Of a stretch of 64,000 nt of DNA, positions 22,322 through 33,600 are shown one piece after another. The stretch is from contig OZ037766.1 in the NCBI GenBank assembly GCA_964035545.1, positions 13,505,222 through 13,569,221 on the forward strand, written 5' to 3'. Each line of letters starts with the position of its first letter. Within the stretch, counting starts at the first letter, position 1. The DNA comes from Bugula neritina (taxonomy: Eukaryota; Bryozoa; Gymnolaemata; Cheilostomatida; Bugulidae). Below the pieces are notes generated by a model, which saw only the letters and a list, made by a program, of their open reading frames with translations, was not told where the DNA came from and did not search any database. The position numbers and the translations under genes were made by a program.

Positions 22322-24893
22322 ATGAACTGGACAAATGTTTCTCAGGATTTTAACAATACAACAGACGCGAACATCATCGTAGAGAGCTATGCCACGAAAC
22401 AACTTTTGTTAACAGTTTTACAGAGCTGTATTTTGAGCATTGGCTTGGCTGGAAACATCATGTCTATCGGATGCTTGTGCTGGTCTCATCACAGAAGAAG
22501 GAAACTGACACGAATCTCTTTGTACATCCTGCACATGTGCATAGCAGACGCAATGGTGTCGATATTCAACGTTGCCCCAAACCTCTGTGTAATTACCAAC
22601 TATCCAGCTGCATGTCCATTTCAGTCCAACAGCATTTCCTGCAAAATTACAAACTTTCTCTCGATCACATCCATATATGGATCCACTTATGTTTTAGTGA
22701 TGACATCACTCGATAGATTTTTGGCTATTTGCTACCCATTAGTTGCGCAGCGTTTTACAAAAAGACACGTTCACATAAGCTGCCTGTTTGCCTGGTGTCT
22801 GTCAATAGCTTTTAGTACCCCTCAACTCTCAATTTTTTATTTCAATGAAACTACAGATAACTGTGCCGCAGCATGGAGTGATGTGAAGCACAAACATATC
22901 AAGTATGAAAACAGCTACACTGTCTGGTTTGCCACGGCCATTTGGATTCTGCCTTGTATCATAATTACTGTGTGTTACATCAGTATTACGAGCGTCATTT
23001 GGAAACGACCGGCATATATTCGTAAGAACACAAGGACCAGGCATGGGCTTACTTCCGAAAGAGGGAGAACCAACATATTGATGAAACCAGTGCTGCTGAC
23101 ATTTGCAGTGGTCATTGGCTACGTACTTTGCTGGTCTCCATGGATGATTACCACACTCATCACACAATTTAATAGCGAATTTTTAAACAAACGTAAGTAA
23201 TTTTTTCACATTTATAAAGCAACTTTACTAGAAGTGTGTTAAATCACCAACTTGGCTATTAAGGATTTTAAAAAAACATTATATACAATCCCATTTATAA
23301 TATTGAAATTTAATGATTTCGTGACAGGTTACATTGAATATGTATGTATAAAAGCTACCGAGCACCGTCCAGTAATGCATCTTAACCTAGTAGGAATTAT
23401 ACAACATATTATATGGATGTAAATTTATCAACTTGTTAGACTTTGAAACTATCACTACATTAAAATCTTTTTTGTGCATGACTTCTATATCTCAAGATGT
23501 TGCATTAATCTGCTCAAAAGCTTAGAGGTATTTGCAATAAATGATCTTCAATAGAAATGTTCACAAAGTCATAAATCCTGAGCAATCAGAAGCAACAGTT
23601 GCTGATCACAAACAATATTGTACTGGTATAGGTTATAAAACTTATGTTTCCAAAGTCTAAAAACAGAATAGAAGAATAATCTTTTGCACTTGGTGTCTCG
23701 TTATTTGGCAATTTTTTATTAGAAAGCAAGTTTGCATATTCTGCTTTCACTATTATTTAAGCATCAGCCAGCAGACTTTTATAACATTGATAAGAATGAT
23801 ACATTTATAAAGCTGATATCAGAGTTGAATTAGCAGATCTTCCCCAAATGCTCACCTCTGCTTGTAAAACAGTTGCTCAATTATGCAAATTGGTTTACCT
23901 AACCAATATAGAAACTACCATAGCTTTTCTCGGTCTTTTTATGCTATAATGAAATAATATGTGAAATTATTATACATGCCTGAATGAAAATATTGTTGTA
24001 ACTGTAATATTGTGTAAAGTATATAAAAAGTTAGGCTACGCAATGTTCAGCATTTCATCCATTAATTCAAATATCCTTGTTTGCAAGTGACTCTATGTAA
24101 CAAATAATTGGCTTGTATTGATTCAATCATGCTAATTGTCATGTACAGAGTAATATGCACTATTACAAATGCCTATTTTTTAAATTAATGTGTTAAAACA
24201 CAGAGTCCTGTAATTAATTGTAATTCAAGCATAAAGGGTTTGATTTAAAAATTATTTTATAAACTGAAAATTTGACAGTCTGGAATATAGTTTTAAATAT
24301 TGCCTTGAATAGAGTCTTGAACACTGCTTAAAAACATATGCAGTGTCAAATGTTTGATATATTACAAAAATGAAGATAGATAGCTTTAATGATCATTTAC
24401 AAAGATTATGCAATCTCAAATAAATTACCTTACAAATTTCATTATAAGTTCTTATTGACTATAAGCTCAGACCTTTTTTCCAATTGAAGATGCCAAATCA
24501 AACTGTCTCTGAGCAGAAATAATCTGAAACTGTCATTTTATTCACTGCGAACCTATATTATTATTATTGTTTCTAGGAACGAGGGCGAAAACTGAAACCG
24601 TTTCCATGCTCACTTATTTGATTGGGTTTAATAGTTGTCTAAATCCGTTCATTTATTTGGGCTTCAATTGGAGGAGTATATTTGTTAAATCAAAGAGCAG
24701 AGAAGCCACAAGTATAGTTATGTCTTTGTCACACTACAATAGTACTCAGCAAAGAAAAGCAGCCCACACAGAAGCTGAGGAGCTTGACAATCTCTATCCA
24801 TGCAGTGGGGAGGAGTCCAAGGAAGAATGCTTGAATGCCACAAGTGATTCAATGCTGAATTTACCCGAGTGGAGTCGCTCGGTGCCAGAATGA
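22322..24893 (+). CDS. Class A (rhodopsin-family) peptide GPCR, vasopressin/oxytocin/GnRH-receptor-like, two exons
   Basis: Exons 22322-23192 and 24577-24893 give 1,188 nt, 395 aa, with an Arg codon split by the intron. Seven helices can be traced: TM1 with GLAGN (N45), TM2 with IADA (D76), TM3 ending in DRF (131-133, a DRY variant), TM6 with CWSPW (270-274) and TM7 with NSCLNPFIY (309-317). C107 and C181 are placed for the TM3-ECL2 disulfide. N-glycosylation sequons occur at N5, N11 and N12. The intron falls just after TM6, where vertebrate vasopressin/oxytocin receptors also have one, and the MTSLDRFLAICYPL and NSCLNP segments fit that group. Ligand and exact subfamily cannot be decided; other neuropeptide receptors of the same branch are possible. 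The tail is acidic. A poly(A) signal AATAAA lies at 25300-25305. Confidence 0.88.
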
Positions 24894-24980
24894 TCTAACT
24901 TAACATAGTCAAAACTATCAGACATTTTTGCATGGTTCGTTCATGGTTTTAAATGTCATACACAATTGAGATTATTCATT

Positions 24981-25088
24981 TGTGTGCACTTGTGTGTGTG
25001 TTTGTGTTTATGTATGTTTATGCGTAAGTGTGTTTTTTTCGTGTGTGTGTGTTTGTGTGTTTTTGTGTGTGCTCGTCCGTGTGTGTGA
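24981..25088. repeat. Imperfect GT-rich microsatellite
   Basis: Runs of (GT)n interrupted by TTT and AT words, in the 3' flank of the GPCR. Confidence 0.85.
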
Positions 25089-27424
25089 CACTAAATTGAC
25101 TACCTTGGTATATTCTAGATTATTGGCATTCAAATTAAGGAAGCCTTTTTAATAACCTCTATCTACTTATAAAAAAGCAATTATAGTTTTGGTGTTTTTT
25201 GGGTGAAGAAACTTATGCGACTCCCAAATGATGTAATTATAGAATAACATAATTTTGCATACTTCGTAGGAAATTTCTATTTCACGTGCAGAAATGTGCA
25301 ATAAACAGTTGCTCTTACATAATATCGGAGAAAAATGTTTTATTTTGAAGTTTTTAATTATCAGTTAGATGTGCTTAATGTAAACAAATAATGCAATATA
25401 AATTAACTATTTGCATATCAAAATAATTTGTTATTATTTTACTTTTGGTTTTATTGGTTGGTATTTACATGATTCAAATTACACTGCAAGTAAAACATAT
25501 AATAATGGACTCATGATATAATAAATTGCCGCAATAAAATATGAAATGATATATGTGGGCACAGAATGAGTAATATGTACATAATATGAAGAGTATCAAA
25601 CACTGGGTAGTACTTTGACTATAATACATGTATGTACAACTTGTAGTAATTGTAGTAAGTGGGTGAAGCAAATACACATGAAATTCATGTAAGAATGTTA
25701 TTTTGAAAGCATATTTTTTGAAAATTTGTAAGTTGTCTCTTACTTATTTATTGTATTTAGAATTGGCAATTTTTCAACAATTAAAACAGCAACAACTTAT
25801 ATCCATCACTTATTAAACTCTAATTCTGACTAAATGGGAGAATAAGTGAAAAATTACATAACAAATAAATTTGAAAAACAAGCCACACTCTGTTTTATCG
25901 CATTGACATTTTAGCTAATCAAAAGCTAGGAGAGAAATTATGCATTAATGAGTTTAAACCTACAATTCAGTAACAGGTGTATGAAAGGCATCAAATAGGG
26001 GGGAGGGAAGTATCGTGCAAATTTCCTAGTTGAACTCAATAAAATTTGCTAACAGCTAGTAGAATAAGCATAGGAGGGGATGCAAAATCAAAATAAGTAG
26101 GAGAAGATATTGACAAATATATAACATTTTCATAGCTATATATAAACATTATTGCTATATTGACTCTCTTAGCAATGCAAGCAGTAGCAAAACACATCTA
26201 TTATACCAAGTTGTTTCGCACTACAAAATTGCTGAGCCTTATTCTAAATTAGATAAGCTCCACAATAAATTAAAACTAAATCAAATTGTTATACAAGTTA
26301 CAGGGAAACATAATTAAATCTAGCTGTTCCTTGTCAGCATGGCTTATTATATCCTTTCACTAGACTACAGCTGCACTGCACAAGTCCTATGCTAGTATAA
26401 TGAATTTTTTTTCAACGTTCACCATTATAAAATTGTAAATAAGTGAGTACCTTGTAAAAATTATCTTAATGAGTAAATAAGCAGGCAATTATGCATTGTT
26501 TACATGTAATTTCTCTAAAAAGCAATTTTGGCTAAATTTATGGTTTTAATTTTTAAGCAATTTTTAAAATAATAAAGATGCTAGGCTAGTTAAGAAATAT
26601 TAAATGTCACAAATTTAGTTATCTTGCCATAAAACTATTTAATTATTTTATCTGACTGTCAGTTGAAGTGCAGATGAAAGGAAGAGATGTAACCTCTTCA
26701 GTTTCTTAGAATGGAGATAAACTTAAGAAATCTATAAGCAGAGTGAATAAATGATTGATTATGAAAGGTTAAGGTACTGTAGATATATGCTGAGGTTTTG
26801 TGTAGAAACTTCAAAACTAAAAAGCATAGCAGTTTCAAAATATGGTTCAAATTGTTATATTGCAAAAATAAGAAAAACAACAACCTTTTCAATTTAAAAG
26901 AAAATTGTTTAAAATAAATAATACCAGCTAAAAACACAAGCAAGCCGAGCCTTTCAAATGCCACTGGTATTACACAGGCATATTGACATGTCTTTGAAAG
27001 CACATTAATCAATAATATAGCTGATGACACTGCTTTGAAATGCAGGCATGTCTATGCATGCAGTCAACACTCCTAACTAATTGAATATTGCTTTCTCTCC
27101 CTTTTACAATAACAAATTAGAAAACTGAAAAAGCCATAATTATAAATTCATGTTCGGCAGTTCTCTTGTTCTCTCTGAATAGACAACTCTATGGCATATG
27201 TCACGGTTAGGACATGGGCTGCAGCTGTAATATGAAGGGCAAGCAAAATTTTTTCGTTAAAACTTAAAGTACTGCTTTCCAGTTTGTTGATTTTATTGTC
27301 CGAAAAAAAACAAAGTTTTGCATGCATTAATTAACCAAATAAAAAACTTACGGAGGTTTATAGTCGCTATCTCTATAAGAAATCTCTGATGGAGAGGGTT
27401 TTTGTTAAATTGGGCTAAGAACTT

Positions 27425-27550
27425 GTTCAGATGAGGCACAGGAGCAATTATGATTGGATGCTCTTCCTAATATCACCAATGGCTCTTGTTGGGGTCGAAC
27501 CCCTGACTTCGTGTTCACTAAGCAAACGATCTAACCCCTAAACTTCACAT
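27425..27550 (-). mobile_element. tRNA-derived SINE
   Basis: The minus strand has a tRNA-like head with an internal promoter: a box A-like TTTAGGGGTTAGA (27531-27543) and a perfect box B, GGTTCGACCCC (27490-27500), in the context GGGGTTCGACCCC. This is followed by a non-tRNA body containing GGAAGAGCATCCAATC (about 27446-27461), a word resembling the GGAAGGGCATCC body of many invertebrate SINEs. The anticodon stem does not pair well and there is no clean acceptor stem, so it is not a working tRNA gene. Exact ends and target duplication were not found. Confidence 0.6.
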
Positions 27551-28677
27551 TATGCTGGTAATATGTTGTTTATATTATATTGTAGCGATCAGACCTCAAG
27601 ATCTACTATTTAGAGTTCTTTTAACTCTACCACACATGATCTTGTAGTGCCTAGTAGCACTAGATGTAAAGATGCTTGATATGATAATAAAATAATGAAG
27701 TTGCATTATTTATAAACTCATGGCTGCTATTCCTTAACCTTAAAAAAGTCTTCACTCTTGAAGCTGTGGAAATTTCAGAATTATGACATTGTTTTTGATT
27801 TCAAGTTTTTTTATATGCTAATTTTTAATTGAATTATTTTTTTCTTTTTACTTACATACTTAAAATTTTCTATTGCATCGTATGACAACTCCAAAATCTG
27901 AGCTAGATTTAATAATTATTGTTTAGACATACTAAATAATATGCTTCTCATAATTTAATTATAATAATACAGGCAATAAAGCTTTAGCTCAATAAAACTT
28001 TTAATAATGTAAACATTAGTTAGAAAGCTGAGTTGTCTTGGTGTTTGCAAGTTATTGTCTTAGACTTGGAGGGTTTGGTGCAAAATACTCTTATATGTGC
28101 TTAATTGTTTTATTACAGCAGCTGCATCATTGTGTTCTTTTTACATTTATATAATTTAATGCTGTTTCAATATATAAGCTTTGTGTACTAACATTTTCGT
28201 AGGTAATAAAAGCAAAATGTTTAAATCAAACAATGGAAGTGGCAAGAAAGGTACTTTTGTTTAATTACCTGTGCCTGCCATTGCATTGACAAACATCACT
28301 TTTTATTAGCAATCAAGACAGAACCAAATCTCCTATGTCCATAAATCATAAAAAAATGAAAGTAGGTAGCTATATTGAAAATAAGGTAACTGCTAACTTT
28401 TTCCACCATCAGTGTAAAACTCATTTGTTATCCAGCTTGTATTTTAGGATACATTATAAAGCTACAATCTCACGAGTTTTAGCAATATAAGTAGCTTTTA
28501 AGCACACAGCTTCCTTCTAAAAGCGGCTGGCTTGTTGTATAAGTGTAGCCACTGTTGCATTTTCACCAGTTTATATGAAGAGAAACAAGCTCTAGGTATA
28601 AAGTTTCGCAAAGAGAAAACAATTTTAGGGCAGACTTCGAAGCAAACTTTTGTTATTTTCTAAACATCCAAAAATAG

Positions 28678-29847
28678 ATGGCTGAGCAGCTAGACGTTAA
28701 ACTTGAGAAGGTGCAACTAGCAGTGCAAGGAGAAGAACTGTTGCTAAAACCAGTCAAGCGATACAGGCCGAGATGTTTCTCCACACTTACCGAAAATGCA
28801 ATATTTACATACTGGAGTTTGTTTAATCCTGAAACTAAGGAAGTAACTTCAACATTTCATGTAAAAGATGAAGATCAATCTATGACCGCATTTGACACAA
28901 ATGGTGTTGCGCTGTTTACTGCCACCAGAGTATCTTCTCTGGCACAGGAAACGACTGTTAGCTGGAGCTCTGGACAGTTTATTGGTAAAGTAGACTTCAA
29001 GGTAATTGAAGGAAGTATCAGAGTTGGAAAGCCACTTACTATAACACAAAAAAATGAGAAAGCGGCAAGCAAAGATAGAATATTTATTGTTCGAGCTAAC
29101 CGAAAGTTTGTAGGTAAGATTTCTCTTCATAAGGGATGTGTGAAAATAATTCTTGCTCAGGATGTGAGCAATCCTGTAAAAAGAGTTTTATTATTAATTA
29201 GTTCTCTTAAACACGGATATGCAAGTTACGGGTTGCACAAAGAGCCATTGCCAATAGCGAAGTGTCCATCTAACGCAAGCTCTGGAAATCAGTGTAGGTT
29301 GATCATTTCTAAGTTCATATTTATTAGAGGTGCTTGGATAGACAGTGAAGGCAAACACTGCTATGAGGTATTCAACTCGACTGGTAGCCTTCAGCTAGTA
29401 TTTACGTGTGGCAAAATTAGTGATAAAGAGGTGTGTTACAAGGCAATGAATGCTCATGGCGTAGATGTTTTTTATGCAAAGTCTACAGAAAGCAGAGTTA
29501 AAGTTTTCTCTGCTACCAACACAGTAGTTGGGCACATAACAGGTCAGTCAATCTTTGATTCAAACAACATAGAAAGGATGAAAGTGTATTCTACTTCCAA
29601 AGGAGCTCAACTCACAATCAGGAGACTAAATTACAGAAACACTGTAGGGATTAGTAAACGCCTGAAAACTATTCACCACATAGTCATAGAAGGTGGCAAC
29701 TCTTTACCTTGGAAGATGCTAATCTTGTCTACTTTTATAAGCAATATTCACTCTTGCACAAATTTACCTGAGTTACCTAAAACTAATGCCTACATTTTTG
29801 CAAACTCTATGAAGTTTGTTACTCCATCGATTATGTCTTTAGTTTAA
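28678..29847 (+). CDS. Uncharacterised protein, possible divergent phospholipid-scramblase/tubby-like fold
   Basis: Intronless frame of 389 codons from the ATG at 28678. The protein is strand-rich and low in helix, with two similar halves. Each has an F/Y-x-V-F/K-D/N-x-x-G strand pair (FDTNGVALFTA near residue 71; YEVFNSTGSLQLVF near 228) and later a V-x-x-x-x-x-V-G-x-I strand (FIVRANRKFVGKIS near 134; VKVFSATNTVVGHI near 281). Towards the C-terminus the hydrophobic LPWKMLILSTFISNI (about 343-357) sits where scramblases and LURP-one-related proteins have their final buried helix. This pattern suggests the tubby-like fold shared by those families, but no diagnostic motif is conserved and the assignment is inference. 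The bases before the ATG (AAAAATAG) also make a weak 3' splice site, so a non-coding first exon is possible. Confidence 0.6.
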   Translation: MAEQLDVKLEKVQLAVQGEELLLKPVKRYRPRCFSTLTENAIFTYWSLFNPETKEVTSTFHVKDEDQSMTAFDTNGVALFTATRVSSLAQETTVSWSSGQFIGKVDFKVIEGSIRVGKPLTITQKNEKAASKDRIFIVRANRKFVGKISLHKGCVKIILAQDVSNPVKRVLLLISSLKHGYASYGLHKEPLPIAKCPSNASSGNQCRLIISKFIFIRGAWIDSEGKHCYEVFNSTGSLQLVFTCGKISDKEVCYKAMNAHGVDVFYAKSTESRVKVFSATNTVVGHITGQSIFDSNNIERMKVYSTSKGAQLTIRRLNYRNTVGISKRLKTIHHIVIEGGNSLPWKMLILSTFISNIHSCTNLPELPKTNAYIFANSMKFVTPSIMSLV

Positions 29848-30687
29848 TTGTAATTTCCATCATTTCAAACCATTATTTTGAAATTTGCTTATTTAGTGGA
29901 AGTATATAAACAAATATATTATCTTAGTAATACCAAGAGTTGTAACCTTTCGTGCTCTGTTCAAAAGTTTAAATTTTTCCAAACACACCTTTAGTTAGCC
30001 GCCTATAAACCAACCAAAAATCTAAATTATAATGATAAAATGTTCTTTTTGTAAAAGTACTGGTGCATACATACATAAATCCGATAAAAAGCAATATAGA
30101 GCGATATATGTGTAATTATTGATACTCATAGTGCTGCTCTTCATCTGGTAGAAAGAGAATTGTAGACAAATAGAACATGCATGCAATACACTCACACTTC
30201 AGGACCAAAAACTTATGTCAGACACATATTTTTTATTTCCTTGAAAGTTAAAAATTCCCATAAGGGGGAATCACTCTCTTGTAAGGGAAACCCTGTAGAA
30301 TCATATTTAATTTTATCAAACCGGTATTTCAATAGAAATAAATATTATTTTTTAAAAGATGAAGTTAAAGTTAAAATTATGAATACTCTCAACTTAAAAA
30401 AAAGTTTTTATTATCAAATTTTGAAAAAGAGTACAAAGAATTATATTCAAAAAATGTCAATGTATTAATATACAATAAAGTCAAATATCAGATAAATGAT
30501 AAAAAGATTAAGCTGATGCTTCAACTAATTTCTGAAGATGACTAGATCAAGCCAGTACAAATGTTGATTCTTAAATTATACAACAAAAATTGAAGTGCAT
30601 ACGATGTAAACTAGCATTGCAATTTGTAAAAACTGTTTGGCAAATAATTCTGTATGAAAGATGTTAAAAATATTAGAACACATCAGC
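29848..30687. other. Intergenic, 3' ends of two converging genes
   Basis: 3' UTR sequence of the scramblase/tubby-like gene (+) and the zinc-finger gene (-). The AT-rich frame at 30181-30468 shows no family features and is probably chance. Confidence 0.5.
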
Positions 30688-33600
30688 TTACAATGAGATG
30701 TAGTTACGAGAATGGTTGGCCAGGTCAGTAGTATTAAACTGATTACAATTGTACATATTGTCTGAAGAAGTTGACTGTGCTGCACCTAGCCTTAGTAAAT
30801 CTGGCGAAGGCATTGTGGAGGAGGTAGCTTTATGCAGTAAGTTAGATGATTCAACTTCTTGAGCTGTTTTAACTGCAATATTAGCTGCTGGTTGGCAGGA
30901 TTTCATGTCTGATAGTACTATAGTGTGGTAGTTGGACCCAGTTTGCATTGAACAGTAGTAGGACATTGGTATGGCAGACGGCTGCTGTGACGTCTGCACC
31001 TGCTGAGATGGCATTATCTGGTGGGAGGACAACTCTGGTTGAGTTTCTTCCCCATTATAGTCGTAGTTTGGCTGGCCACCATATACGGGTAGTAGAGTGC
31101 TGCTACTAGCTTTCGTGGCCTTACTACCAGCTGCTGCTAATCTTTTCTTCTGCTTTGGCTGCATATTGCTATGCATTCTCTTAAAGTGTTTGTTGACATT
31201 CTCAGAAAAATGGCTTTGGTATGTGCAGCCATCAAATTTACATCTACAGTCAGAAAAAAAGGCATATTATTAGCTAAAAATTGTGCAATATTGAGCACAC
31301 AAAACATAATGTTTACCAGTTAAAGGGTACGTTCCAAATAAATATTTAAAAAAAGTAACATCTTAATAGAAAAATAAAAGTGTCTACAAACTAAGCAGAA
31401 AACCACCTCACCCTGAAGTGTATTTATTAATGTCCTATTAAACAGCAAATGCAACGAACAAGCTGGTCACACGATTAAATTTCAAGTTTCGTTACTTTAC
31501 TCACTTGTATTTCTTTTCATCTAAATGAATCTTCATGTGTCTCTTTAAATACTGTTTACAGTGACTTCTGAATGAGCACTTGGTACAGTGAAAACTAGAG
31601 GAGGTCGAGTGCATGACTGACTCATGCTGCCTTAAGTTATACAATGTCTTAAATTTGCTGCCGCAGTGCGGGCAAACGAATTGTTTATCTTCGGCATGTT
31701 TTGTGGTTATGTGTTTGGAGAGGAGATCCATGCCAAGAGTTGAGAAATTGCATCCTTCCACCTGTGAATGTTATGGAAATATTATAAAGAAGATAATGTG
31801 TGAAGTTCGTGTAGAAAAAACTCCGCCCATGTACATAAATATGCTATATATACACATCTACAAAAGATTTGTATGAAATATATTACCAAAGTTATCTAAA
31901 AAAAATTAGTCAATGCTGACTTAAGCCTTATAAACATGAATGGGTGCAAAAACTAAAAGGAGCCAATTACATAAGCTCACACTGTTTCTATCATCAACAT
32001 GTTATGCATGGAGTATATAGCATACAATAAAATAGCAGATATAAAGCGAGGCACTATGCCATAATGTATAGATGAACAAAGACGTGTCAGTATACAAGGT
32101 AATCACACATGATGTTGTATAAAACAAGGTATCTCGATAATTACACTTGCTGAATATCACAGCACCAGCATATTGAAATATGTTTACCTTACAACTCAGA
32201 ACTGGCCAGTTTTGAATGTTGAGCTGATGCTTTTGATACATGTGATGGACAAGCTCCTTGTTCTCATAGAAATCTTTGCTGCACACATGACAGAGAAAGT
32301 TCCTGACCTGTTCATAGACGGGGTGACATTAGTGTCAAGTATATACAATATTACAGAACACTGTCAACACACGACTAAATAGATTACTCAGCTGATTACA
32401 CACAGTTAATAACAGAGTACGTCATAGGCTAGAGTAAAACACTATTCTTCATAAATAGTGGATGCTAATGTTAATAGTTTCCATGTTTTATAGTCTAAAC
32501 TAGATTAAGTCTTTAGATATAGTATGGACTACTACTTGAGTCTAACATGACACACGCTCCTACCTTATGATGAACTCTCTCTATATGCCGTGCCATGCTC
32601 GCTTCTCCTGAGATCAACTTAGAGCAGAGTTCACATCTCAGCTTTGTAGGTGGCAGAGGGATCTGAAAAAAATAACTATGCAAACTGCGATAGGCTTTCT
32701 ATTCAACATTCCATACAGGACACAATACCTCGATATCACAGAAGGAATGAAAAGTAAAACACATAGAGGCAGATGTAAAACTGACCTTGGTGTGTGGTGA
32801 GATAATGTTATGCTTAGCAAACATGTGTTTTGTTAGGAACCTCTGAAGGACTTGTTTACTGCACACGGGACATGAGACCTTCTGATTAGCTTTGGATTTC
32901 CTTCCGGAATGATTGTATTCAAGATGGCTGCTGAATAGCTTCTCACTACGAAATCACAAGATGACTAGAGACTACTACACTACATACTGCATACCATTGT
33001 ACAGGTAGAATACGGTTATTATGCACCACTTTAATTTTTTTCACAAAGCAGCATAACACATGTATACATATGAAGAAAATTTAAAATTCCACCAAGTGAG
33101 CATAATATTCCAGCACGCGAGTGTCTCTGTAGAATGTATAGATCTACATGTCTGTATGTGTGCATCAATTAATTTGTAGTAACTTGAAAAACAGATTTAA
33201 TTTCAACGAGAGAATTTTTCTTCTAGCTAAACATTACTTACATATCACTAACTTATTTCAAAACTCTCACATCAAAGAGTTTAGAACATGTGAACTAACC
33301 TATGAGAAGTGTAACTGCAGCTGGGACACTCGTATATAGTTATATAGTCTGGTAAACTATCTTTATGTACAGAGTTGAGGTGGAGACACAGCTTCATATA
33401 TCCTTCACTATAGGTAGAGGCTATTTTCACTTTGACGTCACACCGAGGACAAGGTAACACATGATACTGCAAACAACATGACACGTTAAACTTAATCGGC
33501 AGCTAGAGAAAATTAGCATATATGTATTAGATACTCAGACAAGCTTTTTGGCAGCTTTTGCAAAGTGTTCGCATCTAATATTCTCGTCCATTATTGAAAA

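Larger units (their letters stand above)
24894..28677. other. Intergenic between the GPCR and the scramblase/tubby-like gene
   Basis: It contains the GPCR 3' UTR, a GT-rich microsatellite (24981-25088) and a SINE (27425-27550). A possible small exon at about 28201-28252 (acceptor cgtag, then ATG, donor AAAG|GTACTT) lies upstream of the next gene but does not join its frame as coding sequence. No other gene was recognised. Confidence 0.5.

Noticed and set aside
27485-27550. Functional tRNA gene
   Set aside because: Box B is perfect, but the anticodon stem mispairs and no acceptor stem closes; the attached GGAAGAGCATCC tail fits a SINE.
28201-28252. Small coding exon (MFKSNNGSGKK) upstream of the scramblase/tubby-like gene
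   Set aside because: It has plausible splice sites, but joining it to 28678 leads at once to a stop; at most it could be untranslated.
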